A stretch of DNA of 14,926 bases from the NCBI GenBank assembly GCA_002353295.1, contig DEJG01000023.1, forward strand, positions 102,871 to 117,796, read 5' to 3'. Within the stretch, counting starts at the first letter, position 1. Each line of letters opens with the position of its first letter. Below are positions 7,768 to 14,919 of the stretch, piece after piece. The notes under the pieces are model-generated. The model saw only the letters and a list, made by a program, of their open reading frames with translations, searched no databases and was not told the origin of the DNA. The DNA is from Prevotella sp. UBA2754. GTDB taxonomy: Bacteria; Bacteroidota; Bacteroidia; Bacteroidales; Bacteroidaceae. A program made the position numbers and the translations under genes.

Positions 7768-9765
7768 GTGAGAATTATCATTCTTTTTATAATCACATCC
7801 TTTTCCTCCATGGTCTATTCACAGACTATGGAGGATTGGGAAAGTGCCTTCCACCAATGGATTGAAGGGGAAGAGATGGAGGCTTCTGCCATAGAAAATG
7901 CCTATAACGTCCTATCAGAAATTGCGGACAATCCCATCAATCTTAATCAGACCACCAAAGAAGAACTTGAACAACTACCTTTTCTCACCTCTCAACAGAT
8001 AGAAGAAATTCTGGCTTATGTTAATCGTTATGGGGTCATGCGCTCAACAGGAGAGCTGCAAATGCTGACAACATTTGATACCGAACAGCGCCATCTGCTA
8101 CAGCATTTTGTTTATATAGGTCAACCGAAAATCAAAAAAGACAAATTCCGGCTTGACTCAGTGTTCCACCATAGTAAACACCAACTCATGATGACGGGGA
8201 AAATCCCCCTTTATGAAAGGAAAGGTGACAAGAATGGATATTTAGGCCCTAAATACCAGCACTCCCTACGTTACCAAATGAAGTATCATGAGAAATGGAA
8301 ATTAGGATTCACTGCGGCACAAGATGCCGGGGAACCTTTTTTTAAAAACAAAAACAGTTGGGGCTACGATCACTACTCATATTATCTACAAATCAAGAAC
8401 CTGGGCCTCATCGATAACTTATGTCTGGGGATGTATCGCGTCCAATTGGGAATGGGCCTGATCATGAATGGCGGCTTTTATCTCGGAAAACTGGCAACCT
8501 TACAGTCTATGGGACGCTCTGCAGCAACACTACGTCCCCATTCCTCCCGTTCTTCACAAGGCTTTCTGCAAGGTGCAGCAGCTACCGTTCATCTGACAAA
8601 GAATTGGACCATGACTTCCTTTGCCTCCTATCGCTCACTGGATGCGACCTTGAATGACGACGGTACTGCACGAACCCTGCTGACAAGCAGTTATCACCGC
8701 ACACCCTCTGAGATGAACAAAAAGAACAACACACATGAAACTGACTTAGGAGGAAGTATCGGCTTCCGTAAAGGTACTCTTTTCGTCAATGCCAATTTCC
8801 TCTATACCAGATTCAGCAGAAGTCTTTCTCCTCTAAAAACAAATACGCCCTATCGCCGATATGCTGCCGAAGGGAACAATTTCTTCAATACCAGTATCGA
8901 CTATGGATATAATAATGCCCGCCTGTCGTTTTCCGGAGAGATAGCACTGAACAAAGCGGGAGCCTTTGCGGTAATCAACAAACTGAGCTATCGTATGAAC
9001 GCCTGTTTAGACATCATGGCACTTCACCGGTTATACGACAAAAAATACACAGCACACCACGCTCGAAGCTTCAGTGAAAATGCTGCAATCCAAAACGAGC
9101 ATGGCATTTACGTTGGCGTCAATTGGCAACCTTCACAGAAACTGGCAATCAAATGGTATGCCGACTATGCACATTTCCCATATTTACGATACCAAGTCAG
9201 CATGCCCAGCGATGCTTTCGACACCATGATTTTACTCCGCACATTATTAAATAAAACATGGAGTATAGAAGGACGCTATAGACTGCATATCCGCCAAAAG
9301 GATAACGAGAACAAAACATTTCTGCTCAATCAGACAGAGCATCGTGCCCGTTTACGACTTACAGGCAACTGGCCCATCGGCCTCACCTCACAGACACAGG
9401 CAGAGGCCATATCTGTTAACTATAAAGAAAAAAGTAAAGGCTGGATTCTTTCACAGTTATTCTCATACAATTGGCGTATGCTGAAGTTTGCAGGCTGTTT
9501 TTCCTATTACCATACCGACAATTATGCCAGCAGACTTTATCTGTATGAACAACCTATGCTTTACGAGTATACCTCACTGATGCTGTATGGTCACGGCATC
9601 AGATATTCCTTCAAAGCACATGCTAATATAGGCAATCATCTCATACTGTCTGCAAAAATAGGAGTAACAAACTATTTCGACCGCAGCAGTATTTCAAGCA
9701 GTCTTCAAGAAGTTTTTGCTTCCTCTATGACCGATTTGTTTATCCAGCTCCAATACAAATTTTAG
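7768..9765 (+). CDS. Secreted helix-hairpin-helix protein with predicted outer-membrane beta-barrel
   Basis: 665 residues, GTG start directly after the TAA of the Oar-like gene (TAAGTG). GTG is chosen because it gives a full signal peptide (residues 1-18, hydrophobic core IIILFIITSFSS, cut after VYS); the in-frame ATG at residue 15 would destroy it. Residues about 57-119 align with the ComEA-type double HHH fold (INLNQTTKEELEQLPFLTSQ, then IEEILAYVNRYG and STGELQMLTTF), but the usual glycine-rich hairpins (GIG) are replaced by FLT and FDT. From about 130 onward, alternating polar/hydrophobic strands, many aromatics and the C-terminal end LFIQLQYKF indicate a barrel. HHH-plus-barrel proteins of this length are recurrent in Bacteroidetes and have no settled function. 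The position suggests it works with the Oar-like protein. DNA binding is possible but weakened by the lost glycines. Confidence 0.88.
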   Translation: MRIIILFIITSFSSMVYSQTMEDWESAFHQWIEGEEMEASAIENAYNVLSEIADNPINLNQTTKEELEQLPFLTSQQIEEILAYVNRYGVMRSTGELQMLTTFDTEQRHLLQHFVYIGQPKIKKDKFRLDSVFHHSKHQLMMTGKIPLYERKGDKNGYLGPKYQHSLRYQMKYHEKWKLGFTAAQDAGEPFFKNKNSWGYDHYSYYLQIKNLGLIDNLCLGMYRVQLGMGLIMNGGFYLGKLATLQSMGRSAATLRPHSSRSSQGFLQGAAATVHLTKNWTMTSFASYRSLDATLNDDGTARTLLTSSYHRTPSEMNKKNNTHETDLGGSIGFRKGTLFVNANFLYTRFSRSLSPLKTNTPYRRYAAEGNNFFNTSIDYGYNNARLSFSGEIALNKAGAFAVINKLSYRMNACLDIMALHRLYDKKYTAHHARSFSENAAIQNEHGIYVGVNWQPSQKLAIKWYADYAHFPYLRYQVSMPSDAFDTMILLRTLLNKTWSIEGRYRLHIRQKDNENKTFLLNQTEHRARLRLTGNWPIGLTSQTQAEAISVNYKEKSKGWILSQLFSYNWRMLKFAGCFSYYHTDNYASRLYLYEQPMLYEYTSLMLYGHGIRYSFKAHANIGNHLILSAKIGVTNYFDRSSISSSLQEVFASSMTDLFIQLQYKF

Positions 9766-9767
9766 GA

Positions 9768-10895
9768 CTAAAGGAGCGAACGGTAGATGTCAAGAACCTG
9801 ACTGGCGACATCAAGGCCACGGAAACGCTGGATATACTGCTGGCTCTTCTGTATGCGCACTGTCCGACCAGCAGCATCACGCAACATACACCGTATAGCT
9901 TCGGCAAAACCGCCGACATCATCGGGATTGACATAGAGATTAGCAGGACCACCTGCTTCCTCCAGACAACTGCCAGTACAGGCGACAACAGGGAGCCCTG
10001 CTGCGATGGCTTCTATAATGGGAATGCCAAAACCTTCGTAACGCGAAGGATAGACAAAGACTTCTGCAAGATTATAGATGGCGGCAAGATCGGCATCAGG
10101 GACACCACTGAGGATGTGGAAACGGGGATTCTGCGGAAGCGTCTTAGCATACTTGGTAGGCCGGCCTACGGCAACAAGATGGATGTCGGGCGGCAGCAGG
10201 GAGAGGGCTTCGACAGCAAGGCGCAGGTTCTTACGACGCTCGATAGTGCCGACATTCAGGATGAAACGTTCAGGCAACTGGTAGCGCTGACGAACAGCAG
10301 CAAGGGCATCGGCTGTGCTGGTGAGTGAGAAACGAGGGTTATAACTCTGATAGACTACGCTGATACGTTCGGGTGTCACATCGCCAAACTCCATGATATC
10401 GACTTTGGTGCGCTGGCTGATGGCAATGATGCGATCGGCTTCCTGCAGGGTACGATGAAATTTCCACGCATAAAGCTTGGCATCAATCCAAGGGTAATAC
10501 TCAGGATGACGCAGGAAGATGAGGTCGTGGATAGTAACGACACCGCGAATACCAGCGTTGCGCAGTCCGATGGGCAGTTCACCGGAAAGCCCATGATAGA
10601 GCTGCACCCCATCACGCTGGAGGTCGCTGACGATGCCATGTGTGCGCCAGTAAGAGGTGAGACCTGAAACCGGAAACCTGAAACCTAAGTTATAAGGATA
10701 CACGAAGCGTGAGCGCTGGTCGAGTTGTATCTGTTGGCGCATGTCGTCTCGTCCCTCGTTGGGTGCATAAAGCAGGAAGTCGACATCGTTGTCGGCGCGT
10801 CGGATAAGGTCGTTGACTAATGTTCGGCCATAGCTTCCCAGTCCTGTGGTATTGCTCACGATGCGTTTCGCATCAAAGCCTATCGTCTGTTTCAT
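9768..10895 (-). CDS. GT4-type family 1 glycosyltransferase
   Basis: A 375-residue cytoplasmic GT-B glycosyltransferase. The N-terminal half has the acceptor-side glycine loop TGLGSYGRTLVNDL (17-30), then HGLSGELP (101-108) and VTIHDLIFLRHPEYY (120-134). The C-terminal half has NVGTIERRKNLRLAVEA (214-230) and the E-x7-E motif around YEGFGIPIIEA (E287 and E295), which binds the nucleotide-sugar donor. Such enzymes extend cell-surface polysaccharide or glycolipid; donor and acceptor are not shown, though the sequence resembles mannosyltransferase-like members. ATG 10893-10895 (MKQTIGFDAKRIV) is chosen because homologues begin there and a -7 box lies just upstream; the in-frame ATG at 10961 would put a 22-residue extension over that promoter. 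Residues 70-80 are encoded by a heptamer repeat array. It stands alone, with no polysaccharide cluster around it. Confidence 0.92.
   Translation of the reverse strand: MKQTIGFDAKRIVSNTTGLGSYGRTLVNDLIRRADNDVDFLLYAPNEGRDDMRQQIQLDQRSRFVYPYNLGFRFPVSGLTSYWRTHGIVSDLQRDGVQLYHGLSGELPIGLRNAGIRGVVTIHDLIFLRHPEYYPWIDAKLYAWKFHRTLQEADRIIAISQRTKVDIMEFGDVTPERISVVYQSYNPRFSLTSTADALAAVRQRYQLPERFILNVGTIERRKNLRLAVEALSLLPPDIHLVAVGRPTKYAKTLPQNPRFHILSGVPDADLAAIYNLAEVFVYPSRYEGFGIPIIEAIAAGLPVVACTGSCLEEAGGPANLYVNPDDVGGFAEAIRCMLRDAAGRTVRIQKSQQYIQRFRGLDVASQVLDIYRSLL
10658..10685. repeat. Heptanucleotide repeat, 4 units, inside the glycosyltransferase gene
   Basis: The plus strand reads TGAGACC, TGAAACC, GGAAACC, TGAAACC, the same unit as the exact array at 4416-4436. 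Here it is in coding sequence; read on the minus strand it gives roughly LGFRFPVSGLT (residues 70-80 of the enzyme) without breaking the frame. Confidence 0.8.
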
Positions 10896-10899
10896 ATTG

Positions 10900-10907
10900 C
10901 AAAGATA
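10900..10907 (-). promoter_or_regulatory. -7 element for the glycosyltransferase, leaderless type
   Basis: The minus strand reads TATCTTTG, an exact TAnnTTTG match, ending only four bases before ATG 10895. Transcription would start at or next to the start codon. A -33 box is weak: TTGG-like bases near 10924-10926, with spacing shorter than 19. Confidence 0.5.
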
Positions 10908-10940
10908 CGAATAATTTTCATTCCAAGAAAATTTTCGAGT

Positions 10941-10981
10941 GAAAACAATAAAACGAGGCATCTATTCACATAGGTGCCCCG
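10941..10981 (-). terminator. Probable terminator after the LruC lipoprotein gene
   Basis: On the minus strand an 11-position stem (10971-10981 with 10954-10964, core GGCACCTA/TAGATGCC) encloses a TGTGAA loop and is followed by a T-rich tail (TTTTATTGTTTT). The stem contains one A-C mismatch and one G-T pair. It sits about 40 bases past the lipoprotein stop at 11023 and just before the glycosyltransferase promoter, so it would separate the two units. Confidence 0.5.
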
Positions 10982-11022
10982 CCGTTCAACTAAATTTATG
11001 TATTAAGTATTTGATGTCGAGA

Positions 11023-13473
11023 TTATTGTGCTGACGAAGTGCTGTTCGTCATCGTCTTACCTGCCAATGGATAGTTGTACCATCCGTTTCTTACACCTAC
11101 ACGATCAGCAGCAGCCGATGTTGCCCATGCAGCGAACGAATTCTCTTTGAACTTCATAGTGAATGAGCCCTCTACCAACTCGTTCGTTTCCTTATTAGTA
11201 TAGGTAGCTGTGTATGAGTTTTCTATATCATTTGCATCAGCTGTGCCAGGATAAGCATCCTTAATATTCGTACGCTCTGTAGGCCAAGCCCAGTCAACAG
11301 GAATCATCACTACGTGAGGATAAATATCATTGTTGGGGAATGCATAAGTCTTATTGGTGGTGCTAACCTCAATAGAAACAGGCAGTTCCTCGAACTTACC
11401 ATTCCAGCCTGTAGGAACAGCAACCGTGCACTCAGCAGGAGTAACACCGCTTATAGAATTACCACCAGTACCACCAGTGTTAATCATCACGCCCTTATTC
11501 TGACCCATTGCCTGATGAATCTCCTGACCATCAAACAGGTAAGCATTACCGATCTTAGCCTTAATCTCGTAAGTAGCACCGGCAGCTACGAGCTGAACCT
11601 TCAGCTGTGTCTTGTCGTAGATTACCTTACCTGCATTCTCGCCAGTTCCCTCTTCCTTCACTACATAAGAAACCTTCAATACTACGTCATTCATATCGTA
11701 GTCAGTATTCAGCGTCTGGTCCTCGAAAGCGTAGGTATAAACTGCGGGATCACCATAGATCTTACCGCCGCCACCGCCAGGATTGTAACCCATACCCGTG
11801 CAGCCACCCTTTGGGATAATCAGAGTAGAAGAATTTTCGGATGTCCAATGAATACTTGCTTTATTTTTTATTATACTCAATGGTGTATGCCCATTATCAA
11901 CAGTTGCATTATAACTTCTATCCCAATTATGATCATATAAACCACTCATAATATTAAAATCGAAATATACATTGCCTGCTGCATCAAGATCTCCACCCTG
12001 ATTCACTGCCATTTTCTCTGTCTTTACAATTGCGTAAGTTCCAGTACCAGTCGGACCTGTAAACTTACTTCCATTCAAGTAGAGAGAGCCCGTATTAATT
12101 TCACTCTTATCATAAAGAATTGCTCCCTGACCAGAATAAACACCACCAGGGATGTATGCAATACCATCAACATCAAGACGACTATTATCAAGCAATGTAA
12201 GAGTTCCAATACCTGCATTCTCTGTAAAGTGCATGTAACAGCCATTGATGATAGTACAATTGTGAGCATTGGCAGCACCACTATTATTCTTAGCCAAAAC
12301 CTTACCAAAATTAGTGATTTTACCGCCCGACTGGTTATTGAGTACATCAACGGTTACCATTCCTCTATTGTAGAAATCCGAACCATTAACATTTAATTCG
12401 CCTTTGATATTAATAGTACCTGCATTGTAACAAGCCGCACCGTTATTTACAAATAAATCTGCTGACTTTCCTTCGGGAGTTACTAATGATCCACCTTCCA
12501 TTACTACGATACGGCCAGCATTACTCATATCGGTCTTACCATCGAGAATAATTTTACCACCAGGAGCAACAACAAGTGTTGGGCCATTCAAAGTATTTCC
12601 ATTTAAATGAAGAATTCCTTCAACATAAATAACAGCATCATTGATAACATATTGAGTTCCGCTGATCTTGAACACTTCTTTTACTTCTGTACCCGCAGCC
12701 ACGCGATAATGTTTGCCATCGCTATGAGCAGGAAAATCTGCTGGATCATAGAACCAACTCTTATCACTCAAGTTGTGATTTTTATTAGAAGTTTCATTAG
12801 CAATAATATCATCGGTTATTGCAGGATAAGCCTTCATGGCATCCAAAGTAGGTGCAGTTCCAAGTGACATTTTATTTTGTTCAACCATCCATTTTGTCTG
12901 GTTACTTTGAGACAAAATAGCATTAATATCATCAAGCGTCGGATTCAAATAATTATCCAATGTTCTTACATAGTCGGGATAAACACTAGCATCCTCAACA
13001 GCACGCATAGAACGACTACCTGCAGCTGTACCACCAATGTTAGCAACAATCTGTCCATTCTCAACATCAACGGTGTTGACAACACTACGGTTCTTACTAT
13101 CGTACGTGGCCACATAAACCTGATCTAAAGAGGTTGGAAGCGAGAAAGAAGTAGAAAGTGCCTCACCCTCTTTAACAGTTTCCATAACAAAGAATTTTGC
13201 ACTGCTGTCATGAAGAGGATTCTTGTCGTAAATACCAACAGTATATTCTTGGTCAAGACCCAAGTTTACCGAAATGTCTGCAGTCACCTGCGAAGCCATG
13301 TTCCAAGTCTGTCCGTCAGGAATCATAAAGCCAAGCTGAAGCTCAGCATTCTCTTTGGCCTTCTGCTCTTCATTGATAGAACTTGAAGAACCATCAACGT
13401 CCTTTACACAACTGCTGAAACCAGCCAGAAGTGCTAAAGCGGCCATACCTTTCATCAAATACTTTTTGTTCAT
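11023..13473 (-). CDS. LruC-domain (DUF4842-type) lipoprotein with beta-helix-like central region
   Basis: 816 residues. Residues 1-22 form a lipoprotein signal (basic MNKKYLMK start, LALLAGFSSC lipobox, Cys22). The mature start CVKDVD has charged residues right after the cysteine, resembling surface-export signals of Bacteroidetes lipoproteins. Residues about 45-150 form a beta-rich N-domain. Residues about 280-480 carry asparagine/glycine turns (N-x-G at 318, 350, 369, 388, 419; two of the spacings are 19) that suggest a beta-helix. A PGGGGG linker (565-570) leads to the C-terminal LruC signature YAFEDQTLNTDYDMNDVV (581-598), an acidic, possibly calcium-binding loop. LruC-type domains are common in large Bacteroidales surface proteins of unknown role; adhesion or matrix binding is a guess. 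GC falls strongly in the central part. It has its own strong promoter and a probable terminator. Confidence 0.88.
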   Translation of the reverse strand: MNKKYLMKGMAALALLAGFSSCVKDVDGSSSSINEEQKAKENAELQLGFMIPDGQTWNMASQVTADISVNLGLDQEYTVGIYDKNPLHDSSAKFFVMETVKEGEALSTSFSLPTSLDQVYVATYDSKNRSVVNTVDVENGQIVANIGGTAAGSRSMRAVEDASVYPDYVRTLDNYLNPTLDDINAILSQSNQTKWMVEQNKMSLGTAPTLDAMKAYPAITDDIIANETSNKNHNLSDKSWFYDPADFPAHSDGKHYRVAAGTEVKEVFKISGTQYVINDAVIYVEGILHLNGNTLNGPTLVVAPGGKIILDGKTDMSNAGRIVVMEGGSLVTPEGKSADLFVNNGAACYNAGTINIKGELNVNGSDFYNRGMVTVDVLNNQSGGKITNFGKVLAKNNSGAANAHNCTIINGCYMHFTENAGIGTLTLLDNSRLDVDGIAYIPGGVYSGQGAILYDKSEINTGSLYLNGSKFTGPTGTGTYAIVKTEKMAVNQGGDLDAAGNVYFDFNIMSGLYDHNWDRSYNATVDNGHTPLSIIKNKASIHWTSENSSTLIIPKGGCTGMGYNPGGGGGKIYGDPAVYTYAFEDQTLNTDYDMNDVVLKVSYVVKEEGTGENAGKVIYDKTQLKVQLVAAGATYEIKAKIGNAYLFDGQEIHQAMGQNKGVMINTGGTGGNSISGVTPAECTVAVPTGWNGKFEELPVSIEVSTTNKTYAFPNNDIYPHVVMIPVDWAWPTERTNIKDAYPGTADANDIENSYTATYTNKETNELVEGSFTMKFKENSFAAWATSAAADRVGVRNGWYNYPLAGKTMTNSTSSAQ

Positions 13474-13510
13474 TGTTATTTTGTTTTTAAGTTAAATATA
13501 TAATATTTGG

Positions 13511-13541
13511 CAAAGATAAGGATTTAATTTGTTTCTACAAA
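13511..13541 (-). promoter_or_regulatory. Promoter of the LruC lipoprotein gene
   Basis: The minus strand shows TTTG (13538-13541), a 19-base spacer and TATCTTTG (13511-13518), an exact fit to the Bacteroidetes -33/-7 consensus. The predicted 5' leader before ATG 13473 is about 30-35 bases, AT-rich, with no Shine-Dalgarno site. Confidence 0.8.
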
Positions 13542-13600
13542 ATAAAATTAAAAATATCTATCGATTTTAACATTTTTCTTATATGGCTCAACCCGCTATA

Positions 13601-13666
13601 GACCAAATTCAGTGAAATTGATCAGTAAATTCAGTGAATTTGGTCGGTAAATTCAGTGAATTTGGT
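13601..13666. repeat. 22-bp direct repeat array of AAATTCAGTGAATTT dyads
   Basis: Three units with 22-base period: 13605-13626, 13627-13648 and a partial 13649-13666. Each starts with AAATTCAGTGAA; in units 2 and 3 this forms the inverted repeat AAATTC-AGT-GAATTT, and unit 1 is imperfect. In addition GACCAAATTC (13601-13610) is the exact reverse complement of GAATTTGGTC (13636-13645). The array begins 21 bases past the AraC stop and about 64 bases upstream of the -33 box of the LruC gene, so it could be a multi-site operator, a hairpin at the end of the AraC transcript, or a small dispersed repeat. Confidence 0.75.
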
Positions 13667-13687
13667 TTGCGATGTCGTCAGCCAACT

Positions 13688-14848
13688 TTAGTTTAGGTTT
13701 TGCTGCTCCAGCCACTTGCCAACGCTGATGCCCGTGCAAGAGAGGAATGCACGGGAGAAGGTATTATAACTGATAAAGCCACTGTCCAACGACAACTGCT
13801 GCAACGTAGTGGGGGGGGTATTTTTCTCTTTCAGAGCTTGACGATAGAGTGACTGGAAGTGTTCTATGCGCAGCTTATTAATATAGGTATAGTAGGTAAG
13901 ACCCTGCGAGGCGAAATAACGACCCAGGTAGGTGCGATTGGTATTGCACACCTGGGCCACTATTTTGAGTGACAGGTCGTGTTGCAGGTAGAGCTGTGTC
14001 TCCTCGCAGTGCTTACGCAGCAGCGCACCCGTCCTGGCGATAATGATGTCCTCCTTGGTGGTTTGGTCTGTCAGAGTGTGGGCTATTTCGTCAGTCTCTG
14101 CTTCCTGTTCCTTTGAAAGTTTCTCCACCCCGGTCTCCGCCGTCAACGGCTCCAGTACTTGCTGATGGTCAATGTACCAGACAATGATACCGATGAACAG
14201 GATGTCAGCAAGGTGGAAAATGTATGATAAGTCTACGCATATCTGCATGTCGCTTTGGAACAGTATCAGCAGATAGTTGATGAGGGAGAAGAACATGGAG
14301 CCTAGAATTATCCAGCTCCAGGTGACCTCCTTATGCTCCAGGTCTGCGTAGTTGTCGGCCAGAAAGCGGCGATAGGCTATTGCAGCTCTGATGTACCAGC
14401 CGATGAAGAAGGTCACTTCTGCCAGGTACATACCATATACAGCCCATTTCCACCATGTGTACCCAGTGAGCAGCCACCCCGTCAGGGGCATCACTGCCAG
14501 CACGCTGAACAGCAACAGCCGGTTGTCCCAGTGCCGGCGGTCTTGCAGCAAATCGAGCAAGAAATGCAGTACCACGGGACACCATATTGTCATGTCGACT
14601 GTGACAGATGCCATCTGCAGGAGCTGCAGGTCATCAGCAAGCCATAGCACCATCGGGATATTAGCCAGATAGATGAGTGTGTAGATAAAAATCAGCCTGC
14701 CCGCCTTGCGCCGCAGGCGCTGGTCGGTGACAAGCTCGCTGCCGAAAGCGTTACGCCTTGATGTCAGCAGATACGCAGCCATCATTATCAGGATGGTCAG
14801 CATCACTGCGAAGTGAATGAGGTATTGGTAAAAAACTATAGCTGTCAT
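13688..14848 (-). CDS. AraC-family transcriptional regulator with seven predicted membrane helices
   Basis: 386 residues. The N-terminal half has seven hydrophobic segments at about 3-27, 51-71, 75-100, 111-130, 134-156, 175-197 and 203-226. A polar linker follows (about 230-265), then a C-terminal AraC/XylS DNA-binding domain at about 270-386: first HTH around DLSLKIVAQVCNTNRTYLGR (291-310), LRIEHFQSLYRQAL, and second HTH around QLSLDSGFISYNTFSRAFLS (351-370), with the family end FLSCTGISVGKWLEQ. The design is a membrane-anchored one-component regulator, sensing through the helices and binding DNA from the membrane; the signal is unknown. ATG 14848 directly precedes the first helix and lies about 40 bases after a consensus promoter. 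A run of eight C encodes residues 344-346 in the HTH domain. The downstream LruC gene is a candidate target by position only. Confidence 0.9.
   Translation of the reverse strand: MTAIVFYQYLIHFAVMLTILIMMAAYLLTSRRNAFGSELVTDQRLRRKAGRLIFIYTLIYLANIPMVLWLADDLQLLQMASVTVDMTIWCPVVLHFLLDLLQDRRHWDNRLLLFSVLAVMPLTGWLLTGYTWWKWAVYGMYLAEVTFFIGWYIRAAIAYRRFLADNYADLEHKEVTWSWIILGSMFFSLINYLLILFQSDMQICVDLSYIFHLADILFIGIIVWYIDHQQVLEPLTAETGVEKLSKEQEAETDEIAHTLTDQTTKEDIIIARTGALLRKHCEETQLYLQHDLSLKIVAQVCNTNRTYLGRYFASQGLTYYTYINKLRIEHFQSLYRQALKEKNTPPTTLQQLSLDSGFISYNTFSRAFLSCTGISVGKWLEQQNLN
13811..13818 (-). repeat. Run of eight C in the coding strand of the AraC gene
   Basis: Eight G on the plus strand (eight C in the mRNA sense) encode the end of Thr344 and Pro345-Pro346, between the two helix-turn-helix units. 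The frame is intact here. A one-base slip would remove the second HTH. Confidence 0.85.
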
Positions 14849-14888
14849 GTCGGTTTCTCTGATTAAGAAGATTAGAAGTATCTTCCTG

Positions 14889-14919
14889 CAAAGGTATTAA
14901 AAAACGTCCGAATAACAAA
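14889..14919 (-). promoter_or_regulatory. Promoter of the AraC-family regulator gene
   Basis: The minus strand shows TTTG (14916-14919), a 19-base spacer and TACCTTTG (14889-14896), a full match to the -33/-7 consensus. The start codon at 14848 gives a leader of about 35 bases. The 78 bases between the start codon and the window edge hold nothing else I can support. Confidence 0.8.

Noticed and set aside
10896..10961. 22-residue N-terminal extension of the glycosyltransferase
   Set aside because: It would cover the -7 element and part of the upstream terminator region, and the conserved GT-B start MKQTIGFDAKRI begins at 10895.
13601..13666. Short CRISPR-like array
   Set aside because: The units follow each other at 22 bases without unique spacers, there are fewer than three full copies, and no cas gene is present.
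13811..13818. Frameshifted, broken AraC gene
   Set aside because: The frame runs through the C8 tract into an intact second HTH and the normal family C-terminus, so the gene is in the ON state here.
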